NCBI RefSeq assembly: GCF_013363975.1
Contig: NZ_JABWGN010000017.1
Location: forward strand, 1-64,000
Direction: 5' to 3'
From: Nonomuraea montanisoli
GTDB lineage: Bacteria > Actinomycetota > Actinomycetes > Streptosporangiales > Streptosporangiaceae
Length of the DNA stretch: 64,000 nt
Of this stretch, positions 57,736-64,000 are shown in pieces. The notes beneath the pieces were generated by a model. It was given only the letters and a program-made list of their open reading frames with translations. It had not been told where the DNA came from and did not search any database. Numbering within the stretch: the first letter of the stretch is position 1; every line of letters starts with the position of its first letter. The translations under genes were made by a program, and so were the position numbers.

Positions 57736-58532
57736 GCGAGCTGCTCGTCGTGGAGGACCTCACGGTCACCTTCCCGACCAGCCGCGGTCCCGTGGACGTG
57801 GTCAAGGACGTGTCGTTCGCGGTGGGACGCAACGAGACCGTGGGCATCGTCGGCGAGTCCGGCTCCGGCAAGTCGATGACCAGCCTGGCCGTCATGGGCC
57901 TGCTGCCGCCCGGCGCCACGACGCGGGGCAGCATCCGGCTGGACGGCGCCGAGCTGCTCGGCCGTCCGGACCGGGAGATGCGCCGCGTCCGCGGCGAGCA
58001 GGCTTCGATGATCTTCCAGGACCCGCTGTCGTCCCTGAACCCGTACTACACGGTCGGCCTGCAGATCGAGGAGATGTACCGGGCCCACCGCAGGTGCTCG
58101 CGCAAGGAGGCCCGCGCGGTCGTCGTCGAGGCCCTGACGCAGGTGGGCATCCCCGAGCCCGAGCGGCGGGCCGGGTACTACCCCCACCAGTTCTCCGGCG
58201 GCCAGCGGCAGCGCGTCATGATCGCGATGGCGCTGGTGTGCTCGCCGGCGCTGCTCATCGCCGACGAGCCGACCACCGCCCTGGACGTGACCGTGCAGGC
58301 GCAGATCCTCGGCCTGCTGGCCGGCCTGCAGCGGGAGACCGGCACCGGCATGGTGTTCGTCACCCACGACCTGGCCGTGATCAGCTCGATCGCCACCCGC
58401 GTGCTCGTCATGTGCCGCGGCGAGCAGGTCGAGTACGGCGACGCCGAGCAGGTCTTCGCCGCCCCGCGCCACGACTACACGCGGATGCTGCTGGAGAGCA
58501 TCCCGCGCATCGACGACGAGGTGGTCCTGTGA
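57732..58532 (+). CDS. Peptide ABC transporter ATPase (DppD/OppD-like)
   Basis: A 266-residue ATPase: Walker A GESGSGKSMTS, signature FSGGQRQRVMIAMAL, Walker B LIADEPTTALD, and switch His in VTHDLAVIS. The usual C-terminal oligopeptide-ATPase extension with an iron-sulfur cluster motif is cut short here, ending LLESIPRIDDEVVL. Overlaps both neighbours (ATGA and GTGA). Confidence 0.9.
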   Translation: MSELLVVEDLTVTFPTSRGPVDVVKDVSFAVGRNETVGIVGESGSGKSMTSLAVMGLLPPGATTRGSIRLDGAELLGRPDREMRRVRGEQASMIFQDPLSSLNPYYTVGLQIEEMYRAHRRCSRKEARAVVVEALTQVGIPEPERRAGYYPHQFSGGQRQRVMIAMALVCSPALLIADEPTTALDVTVQAQILGLLAGLQRETGTGMVFVTHDLAVISSIATRVLVMCRGEQVEYGDAEQVFAAPRHDYTRMLLESIPRIDDEVVL

Positions 58533-59347
58533 GTGACGTCCTGCTCCGCGTCCGCGACCTGACCAAGCGGTTCACCACGCGCGGGCCGTACCGGCGCAAG
58601 AACGAGTTCACCGCGGTGGACGGCGTCAGCTTCGACGTGCGGCTCGGCGAGACGCTGGCCGTCGTGGGCGAGTCCGGGTGCGGCAAGTCCACCAGCGCGC
58701 GGATCGTCGCCAAGCTCATGGAGCCCACCTCCGGCACCCTGGAGTTCGACGGCGAGGACATCACCCACGCCGCCGGGGCCCGGCTCGCCCGCTACCGCGC
58801 CAAGGTGCAGGTCGTCTTCCAGGACCCGTTCTCCTCGCTCAACCCGCGGCACACCGTCGAGCGCATCCTCATGGCGCCCCTGGACTACCAGGGCATCGCG
58901 CCGAAGGGCGGCCGCCGGGCGCACACCCGCGAGCTGATGGAGCGGGTCGGCCTCGACCCCGACCACGCGCACCGCTACCCGGCGCAGTTCTCCGGCGGGC
59001 AGGCGCAGCGGATCGGCATCGCCCGCGCCCTGGCCGTCAACCCCAAGCTGGTGATCTGCGACGAGGCGGTCTCGGCGCTCGACGTCTCCGTCCAGGCGCA
59101 GATCATCGAGCTGCTGCGCAGGCTCCAGCGGGAGAGCGGCTTCAGCTACATCTTCATCGCCCACGACCTGGCCGTGGTCCGGCAGCTCGCCCAGCGGGTC
59201 GCCGTCATGAACAAGGGCAGGATCGTGGAGCAGGGGCCGTGCGAGGAGGTCTTCAGGGCCCCGGGCGACCCCTACACCAAGACGCTGCTGGCCGCGATCC
59301 CCCGGATCAACCCCGCATGGGACCGCAGAAGGAGAGCCGCCCGGTGA
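58529..59347 (+). CDS. Peptide ABC transporter ATPase (DppF/OppF-like)
   Basis: A 272-residue ATPase: GESGCGKSTSARIVAKLMEP, FSGGQAQRIGIARAL, ICDEAVSALD (the DEAVSALD form is common in DppF) and AHDLAVVRQLA. Forms the second half of the motor. GTG start overlaps the DppD stop, and its stop overlaps the hydrolase GTG. Confidence 0.9.
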   Translation: MSDVLLRVRDLTKRFTTRGPYRRKNEFTAVDGVSFDVRLGETLAVVGESGCGKSTSARIVAKLMEPTSGTLEFDGEDITHAAGARLARYRAKVQVVFQDPFSSLNPRHTVERILMAPLDYQGIAPKGGRRAHTRELMERVGLDPDHAHRYPAQFSGGQAQRIGIARALAVNPKLVICDEAVSALDVSVQAQIIELLRRLQRESGFSYIFIAHDLAVVRQLAQRVAVMNKGRIVEQGPCEEVFRAPGDPYTKTLLAAIPRINPAWDRRRRAAR

Positions 59348-60636
59348 GCATCACCGCGACCTACACCATCCCCGGCATGCACGTGCGCGAGCACGTCGTC
59401 CCCGTGCCGCTCGACTGGTCCGACCCGGGACGCGGCGAGATCGAGGTCTTCTTCCGCGAGATCACCGATCCCGGGCGCGCCCACGAGGACCTGCCCTGCC
59501 TGGTCTACCTGCAGGGCGGCCCGGGCGGGAAGGGCCCGCGCCCGCTGGCCCCGGACGGGTGGATCGGCCAGGCGCTGAAGACGCACCGCGTCGTCGTGAT
59601 GGACCAGCGCGGCACCGGCCGCAGCACCCGGGTCGACGGCCGCCGCATGAGCGCGTTCGCCACCGCCGAGCAGGGCGCACACTTCCTCGCCTGCTTCCGC
59701 GCCGACTCCATCGTGGCCGACCACGAGCACGTGCGCAGGACCGTCTACGGCGGCCGGCGCTGGGCCACGATCGGCCAGTCGTACGGCGGCTTCCTCACGC
59801 TGACGTACCTGTCGGCCGCGCCGGAGGCCCTCCGCTCCTGCCGCGTCACGGGCGGCCTGCCCGGCCTCGACCCGTCGGCGGCCGAGGTGTACCGGCGGAC
59901 CTATCCCCGGGTCGAGGCCAAGAACAGGGAGTTCTACCGGCGCTACCCGCAGCACGTCGAGTCGGCCGGCCGCGTCGCCGACCGGCTCGCGGCCGGCGAC
60001 GTGCGGCTCCCCGACGGCGACGCGCTCACCGTGCGGCGCTTCCAGTCGCTCGGCATCGACCTCGGCATGAAGCCCGGCTACGAGCGCATGCACTACCTGC
60101 TCGACGAGGCGTTCAACGGTGACGAGCTGTCCGCGACGTTCCTGCACCAGGTGCTGGCGCGCACCTCCTACAGCGACAACCCGCTGTTCGCGGCGCTGCA
60201 GGAGAGCATCTACGGGCACGGCCCGGGCGCGACCGCGTGGGCCGCGCAGGCCGAGCGGCCCCGGCACCCGGCCTTCGCCGAGGACGCCAGGCCGCTGCTG
60301 TTCACCGGCGAGATGATCTACCCCTGGATGTTCGAGGAGATCGCCGAACTGCGGCCGTTCCGGGGCGCCGTCGAGCTGATGGCCGCCCGCGAGGAGTGGC
60401 CGCCGCTGTACGACCCCGACCGGCTGGCCGCCAACGAGGTGCCGGTCGCCGCGGCCGTCTACCACGACGACATGTTCGTGGACGCAGGCCTGCAACTGGA
60501 CACGGCCTCCCGGGCCGGCAACGTCCGCTGCTGGATCACCAACGAGTACGAACACGACGGCATCTCCGACCCCCGCGTCTTCGACCGGCTGGGCGAGATG
60601 ATCCGCGACATGGGAGGAGAGATCACCGGTGCGTGA
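59344..60636 (+). CDS. Proline iminopeptidase-like alpha/beta hydrolase (S33 family)
   Basis: A 430-residue hydrolase of the prolyl aminopeptidase group. The oxyanion word YLQGGPGGKGPRPL, MDQRGTGRS and nucleophile elbow GQSYGGFLTL (Ser146) are typical, and VYHDDMFVD and YEHDGISD supply the acid and base. Proline iminopeptidases release N-terminal Pro (some accept hydroxyproline) from short peptides. The GTG overlaps the ATPase stop. Placement beside an aminopeptidase P and the importer supports peptide breakdown. Confidence 0.85.
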   Translation: MSITATYTIPGMHVREHVVPVPLDWSDPGRGEIEVFFREITDPGRAHEDLPCLVYLQGGPGGKGPRPLAPDGWIGQALKTHRVVVMDQRGTGRSTRVDGRRMSAFATAEQGAHFLACFRADSIVADHEHVRRTVYGGRRWATIGQSYGGFLTLTYLSAAPEALRSCRVTGGLPGLDPSAAEVYRRTYPRVEAKNREFYRRYPQHVESAGRVADRLAAGDVRLPDGDALTVRRFQSLGIDLGMKPGYERMHYLLDEAFNGDELSATFLHQVLARTSYSDNPLFAALQESIYGHGPGATAWAAQAERPRHPAFAEDARPLLFTGEMIYPWMFEEIAELRPFRGAVELMAAREEWPPLYDPDRLAANEVPVAAAVYHDDMFVDAGLQLDTASRAGNVRCWITNEYEHDGISDPRVFDRLGEMIRDMGGEITGA

Positions 60637-61960
60637 CGGCAGGCCCCCGAAGCTTTCCGAGATCCCCGCGTTCACCGCGTACATGGACACCGGCTGGGGC
60701 ACCCCCGACCGGACCCCGCCGGTCGTCCCGGGCGCCGCCCGGGCCGCGGCCGACCACCGGGCCAGGCTGGCCGAGGCGCTGCCCGGCCGGACCCTCGTGC
60801 TGGCCGCGGGGGAGGCCCCCGTGCGCAGCAACGACACGGCCTACGACTTCCGGCCCGACAGCGACTTCTTCTGGCTGACCGGCTGCCCGGTCGAGAACGC
60901 CGTCGTCGTGCTGCGCGGCGCCGACGCCACCCTCTACCTGCCGCCGCCCGCCTACCCGGGCGACCCGGCGTTCTGGACCGACGCCAGGTACGGCGAGCTG
61001 TGGGTCGGAGCGGCGCCCGGGCTCGACGACTGGGCGCGGGCCCTGGGCGTCCCGGTCCGGCCGCTGGCCGAGCTCGGCGAGCTCGGCCTGGATCCGGCGG
61101 GCCTGGACGAGGAGACCGGCCGCACGCTGGCCGAGCTGCGGATGTTCAAGGACGCGTGGGAGGTCGGGCAGCTCCGGGAGGCGGTGGACCGCACGGTCGA
61201 GGGCTTCGCCGCCGTCATCCGCGAGATCCCGGCGGCGGTGGTGGGACCCGGCGAGCGATGGCTCCAGGGCACCTTCGACCGCTACGCCCGCGCCTACGGC
61301 AACGGCCCCGGCTACGCCACCATCGTCGGCGGCGGCCGGCACGCGCCCACCCTGCACTGGGTGCGCTGCGACGGACCCGTGGTGCCCGACGAGCTGGTGC
61401 TGCTCGACATGGGCGTGGAGACCCGCTCCTACTACACCGCCGACGTCACCCGGACCTTCCCGGTCTCCGGGACGTTCTCCCCGGTCCAGCGGCAGGTGCA
61501 CGACCTCGTCGAGCGGGCGCACCGCGCCGGGCTCGCGGCGGTGGCCCCGGGCCGCCGCTTCACCGACTTCCACCACGCCGCCATGGAGGTCATCGCGCAC
61601 GGCCTGGCCGACTGGGGACTGCTGCCCGTCTCGGTGGACGAGGCGCTGTCCGACACCGGCCAGCAGCACCGCCGCTACCTGGTGTGCGGCATCGGCCACC
61701 ATCTCGGCCTCGACGTCCACGACTGCGCCCGCTCCACGCCCGAGGCGTACCAGGACGCGACCATGGCCCCCGGTATGGTCCTCACCGTCGAGCCCGGGCT
61801 CTACTTCCACGCCCACGACCTGACCGTGCCGCCCGAGCTGCGCGGCATCGGCGTGCGCATCGAGGACGACCTCCTGGTGACGGAGACGGGCGCGGAGGTG
61901 CTGTCCGGCGCGCTGCCCCTCGGCGCCGGTGAGCTGGAGAAATGGATGGCGTCGGTGTAG
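60629..61960 (+). CDS. Aminopeptidase P-like (Xaa-Pro aminopeptidase, M24B)
   Basis: A 443-residue metallopeptidase. The pita-bread metal ligands are visible: LLDMGV, TADVTRTFPV, GIGHHLGLDVHD (His), MVLTVEPGLYF (Glu) and VRIEDDLLVT (Glu). The N-terminal domain is the usual creatinase-like module. It removes the residue before Pro or hydroxyproline from peptide N-termini. GGGAGGAGAG precedes the GTG, overlapping the hydrolase stop by 8 bp. Confidence 0.87.
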   Translation: MRDGRPPKLSEIPAFTAYMDTGWGTPDRTPPVVPGAARAAADHRARLAEALPGRTLVLAAGEAPVRSNDTAYDFRPDSDFFWLTGCPVENAVVVLRGADATLYLPPPAYPGDPAFWTDARYGELWVGAAPGLDDWARALGVPVRPLAELGELGLDPAGLDEETGRTLAELRMFKDAWEVGQLREAVDRTVEGFAAVIREIPAAVVGPGERWLQGTFDRYARAYGNGPGYATIVGGGRHAPTLHWVRCDGPVVPDELVLLDMGVETRSYYTADVTRTFPVSGTFSPVQRQVHDLVERAHRAGLAAVAPGRRFTDFHHAAMEVIAHGLADWGLLPVSVDEALSDTGQQHRRYLVCGIGHHLGLDVHDCARSTPEAYQDATMAPGMVLTVEPGLYFHAHDLTVPPELRGIGVRIEDDLLVTETGAEVLSGALPLGAGELEKWMASV

Positions 61961-61961
61961 A

Positions 61962-61978
61962 CAATGTGACATTGCACC
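61962..61978. promoter_or_regulatory. Palindrome and GTGCAATG word before the DHDPS-family gene
   Basis: CAATGT-G-ACATTG (61962-61974) is a perfect palindrome just after the aminopeptidase stop, and the overlapping ACATTGCAC carries the complement of the GTGCAATG word found twice before the GH127 gene. It is the only gap (56 bp) inside this otherwise overlapping run, so it may be an internal promoter or operator. Confidence 0.5.
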
Positions 61979-62016
61979 GGTAATCTCGGACACCCTGACA
62001 GAGGAGAGACTTCAGC

Positions 62017-62922
62017 ATGACCACCGTCGCCACGCCCTGGCGCGGCATCCACGTCGCGTCGGCCCTGCCCTTCACCGACGACCTGTCGGTCGACCACGAC
62101 GCGTTCGCCGACCACGTGCGCTTCCTCGCCGCCGGAGGCTGCGACGGCGTGACGCCCAACGGGTCGCTCGGCGAGTACCAGACGCTCACCGACGAGGAGC
62201 GGGCCCGCGTCGTCGAGACCGCCGTCCAGGCCGCCCCCTCCGGGTTCGGCGTCATGCCGGGCGTCGCCGCGTACGGCGCGCTGGAGGCCCGCCGCTGGGC
62301 CGAGCAGGCGGCCGAGGCCGGGGCCACGTCCGTGCTCCTGCTCCCGCCGAACGCCTTCCGGGCCGAGCGCGAGGCCGTGGTCCACCACTACCGCGAGGTC
62401 GCCAAGGCCGGGCTGCCCGTCGTCGCCTACAACAACCCCATCGACACCAAGGTCGACCTGACCCCCGACCTGCTCGCCGAGCTGTTCCACGAGGGCCTGA
62501 TCGTCGCGGTCAAGGAGTTCACCGGCGACGTGCGCAGGGCCTACCAGATCGCCGAGCTCGCGCCCGGCCTGGACCTGCTCGTCGGCGCCGACGACGTGCT
62601 GCTCGAACTGGGCATCGCCGGGGCGGTCGGCTGGATCGCCGGCTACCCGAACATGATCCCGGAGGCCACGGTCCGCCTCTACCGGCTGGCCACCTCGGGC
62701 GACCCCGCCGACCTGGCCGAGGCGGTGCGGATCTACCGCGACCTGCACCCGCTGCTGCGCTGGGACTCCAAGACCGAGTTCGTCCAGTCGATCAAGCTGT
62801 CGATGGACATCGCCGGGCTCAAGGGCGGCGCCTGCCGGCCGCCGCGCCTGCCCCTGTCGCCCGAGCTGACCGCCCGCATCACCGCCGACACCGAGGCGGT
62901 CATCCGCAAGGGCTACAAGTGA
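62017..62922 (+). CDS. Dihydrodipicolinate synthase-family lyase (probable hydroxyproline-pathway deaminase)
   Basis: A 301-residue TIM-barrel aldolase. The Schiff-base Lys is K166 in VAVKEFTG and Tyr138 lies in VVAYNNP; GVTPNGSLGEYQTL supplies the substrate loop. The family includes DHDPS, N-acetylneuraminate lyase and the pyrroline-4-hydroxy-2-carboxylate deaminase of the hydroxyproline pathway. Next to a 4-hydroxyproline epimerase-like gene the last is most likely. AGAGGAGAG precedes the ATG. True lysine DHDPS would not be expected in this operon. Confidence 0.8.
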   Translation: MTTVATPWRGIHVASALPFTDDLSVDHDAFADHVRFLAAGGCDGVTPNGSLGEYQTLTDEERARVVETAVQAAPSGFGVMPGVAAYGALEARRWAEQAAEAGATSVLLLPPNAFRAEREAVVHHYREVAKAGLPVVAYNNPIDTKVDLTPDLLAELFHEGLIVAVKEFTGDVRRAYQIAELAPGLDLLVGADDVLLELGIAGAVGWIAGYPNMIPEATVRLYRLATSGDPADLAEAVRIYRDLHPLLRWDSKTEFVQSIKLSMDIAGLKGGACRPPRLPLSPELTARITADTEAVIRKGYK

Positions 62923-63920
62923 GATCACGCCGCACCTTCCACGCCGTCGACTCCCACACGGAGGGCATGCCCACCCGTGTGATCGTCGGCGGCGTGGGCG
63001 TGATCCCCGGCGCCACCATGGCCGAGCGCCGGCAGTGGTTCATGGACAACAGCGACGACGTGCGCACGCTGCTCATGTACGAGCCGCGCGGCCACGGCGC
63101 AATGAGCGGCGCGATCCTGCAGCCGCCCACCCGTCCCGACGCCGACTACGGCGTGCTGTTCATCGAAGTCTCCGGGCTGCTGCCGATGTGCGGGCACGGC
63201 ACGATCGGCGTCGCCACCGTCCTCGTCGAGACCGGCATGGTGCCCGTGGTCGAGCCGGTCACCACGATCAGGCTGGACACCCCGGCCGGGCTCGTGGTCG
63301 CGTCCGTGGCGGTCGAGGACGGCGCGGCGACCTCGGTCACCATCGAGAACGTGCCGTCGTTCTCGTACGCGCTGGACCGCGAGGTCGAGGTCCCCGGCTT
63401 CGGCGCGGTGGGCTACGACCTGGCCTTCGGCGGCAACTTCTACGCCGTCGTCGAGCTGGCGGACCTGGGCCTGCCGTTCGACCGCTCGCGCGCCGGCGAC
63501 CTGCTGGCCGCCGGGCTCGCCGTCATGGAGGCCGTCAACGAGCAGGACCGCCCGGTCCACCCCGAGCGCGCCGACATCAACGGGTGCCACCACGTCTACC
63601 TCAAGGCGCCCGGCTCCACGGCGAAGCTGTCCCGCCACGCCATGGCGATCCACCCCGGCTGGTTCGACCGCTCGCCGTGCGGCACCGGCACGAGCGCCCG
63701 GATGGCGCAGCTCCACGCGCGGGGCGAGCTGGCGATCGGGGAGGACTTCGTCAACGAGTCGTTCATCGGCACCCGCTTCACCGGTCGGCTGCTCGGCGAG
63801 ACCACGGTCGCCGGGCTGCCCGCGGTGCTGCCGTCGATCACCGGCCGTGCCTGGGTCACCGGCACCTCGCAGTTCCACCTCGACCCCACCGATCCGTTCC
63901 CCGCGGGGTTCCTGCTGTGA
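62919..63920 (+). CDS. Proline racemase / 4-hydroxyproline 2-epimerase family enzyme
   Basis: A 333-residue enzyme with both catalytic cysteines: C91 in LLPMCGHGTIGVA and C254 in RSPCGTGTSARMA. The Cys-Cys pair points to racemase/epimerase activity, not trans-3-hydroxyproline dehydratase, which has Ser or Thr in the first position. In context, trans-4-hydroxy-L-proline to cis-4-hydroxy-D-proline is the likely reaction. GTG at 62919 overlaps the DHDPS stop. Confidence 0.86.
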   Translation: MRSRRTFHAVDSHTEGMPTRVIVGGVGVIPGATMAERRQWFMDNSDDVRTLLMYEPRGHGAMSGAILQPPTRPDADYGVLFIEVSGLLPMCGHGTIGVATVLVETGMVPVVEPVTTIRLDTPAGLVVASVAVEDGAATSVTIENVPSFSYALDREVEVPGFGAVGYDLAFGGNFYAVVELADLGLPFDRSRAGDLLAAGLAVMEAVNEQDRPVHPERADINGCHHVYLKAPGSTAKLSRHAMAIHPGWFDRSPCGTGTSARMAQLHARGELAIGEDFVNESFIGTRFTGRLLGETTVAGLPAVLPSITGRAWVTGTSQFHLDPTDPFPAGFLL

Positions 63921-64000
63921 GCCTGTCCCCGGTCCCGGAGCTGCCCGGCATCGGTCCCCGAGAGAACCTCCGGGACCGGATCCGGGCGGCGCTGCGCGCC
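63917..64000 (+). CDS. GntR-family regulator, N-terminus (runs off the right edge)
   Basis: From GTG 63917-63919, overlapping the epimerase stop, 28 residues are visible: VSLSPVPELPGIGPRENLRD then RIRAALRA. The LRDRIRAAL word is the usual beginning of a FadR-subgroup GntR winged helix. It would be the local regulator of the operon and may bind GTGCAATGGCAC. Too little is seen for more. Confidence 0.65.
   Translation, partial: MSLSPVPELPGIGPRENLRDRIRAALRA

Overview
This is chromosomal DNA from a high-GC actinomycete. Codon use is almost uniformly GC at the third position, GTG and TTG starts are frequent, and many genes appear leaderless, with a TAnnnT -10 box 6-8 nt before the start codon. 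There are several F420/LLM-type oxidoreductases, a PASTA kinase, ROK, SARP and TetR regulators, and a CHAP protein of a type I associate with the Streptosporangiaceae (Nonomuraea-like). The family placement is inference from protein style, not from a marker gene.

Layout. 1-308: end of an IS481-type element abutting an MFS pump gene. 0.3-2.9 kb: MFS pump and fatty acid desaturase. 3.3-4.6 kb: DUF3037/HipA-like pair. 4.6-6.6 kb: CGNR-type regulator divergent from a CMD-family protein and a phosphotriesterase-like hydrolase, with two identical-architecture operators between. 6.6-9.7 kb: three LLM oxidoreductases around a shared operator. 9.9-18 kb: PASTA kinase, MFS/TetR pair, AAC(3)- and APH-like genes, then a lower-GC patch with a broken Doc toxin gene and hypothetical genes. 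18.3-26.2 kb: Gfo/Idh/MocA oxidoreductase with ROK regulator, TetR with MMPL exporter, a small secreted protein, a SARP-like regulator, and an ArsR-rhodanese/cupin pair.

26.2-38 kb and 45.7-51.8 kb look like dispersed parts of an acyl-CoA (possibly steroid or terpenoid side-chain) degradation programme: zinc alcohol dehydrogenase, Liv-type ABC importer with a triple LivH-LivM-LivF fusion, paired acyl-CoA dehydrogenases, LLM oxidoreductase, thioesterase, SDR, two kinds of acyl-CoA ligase, a VOC protein and a DUF35 zinc-ribbon protein. A 16-bp imperfect palindrome (CCAAGCG..CGCTAGG type) recurs at five of these promoters, so I read them as one regulon. The thioesterase instead carries a perfect palindrome matching the KstR consensus. 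Between these blocks (38-45.4 kb) lie two large cell-surface proteins, one with a CHAP domain and one with DNRLRE/Fn3/amidase modules.

52.1 kb to the right edge is one co-directional gene train: GH127-family beta-L-arabinofuranosidase, a five-gene Dpp/Opp-type peptide importer, a proline-iminopeptidase-like hydrolase, an aminopeptidase-P-like enzyme, a DHDPS-family lyase, a proline racemase/4-hydroxyproline epimerase and the start of a GntR regulator. I read it as uptake and breakdown of arabinosylated hydroxyproline-rich peptides such as those from plant extensins: deglycosylation, import, X-Pro cleavage, then epimerisation and deamination of hydroxyproline. The linkage is inference from family functions and gene order. 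It is the most interesting system in the window.
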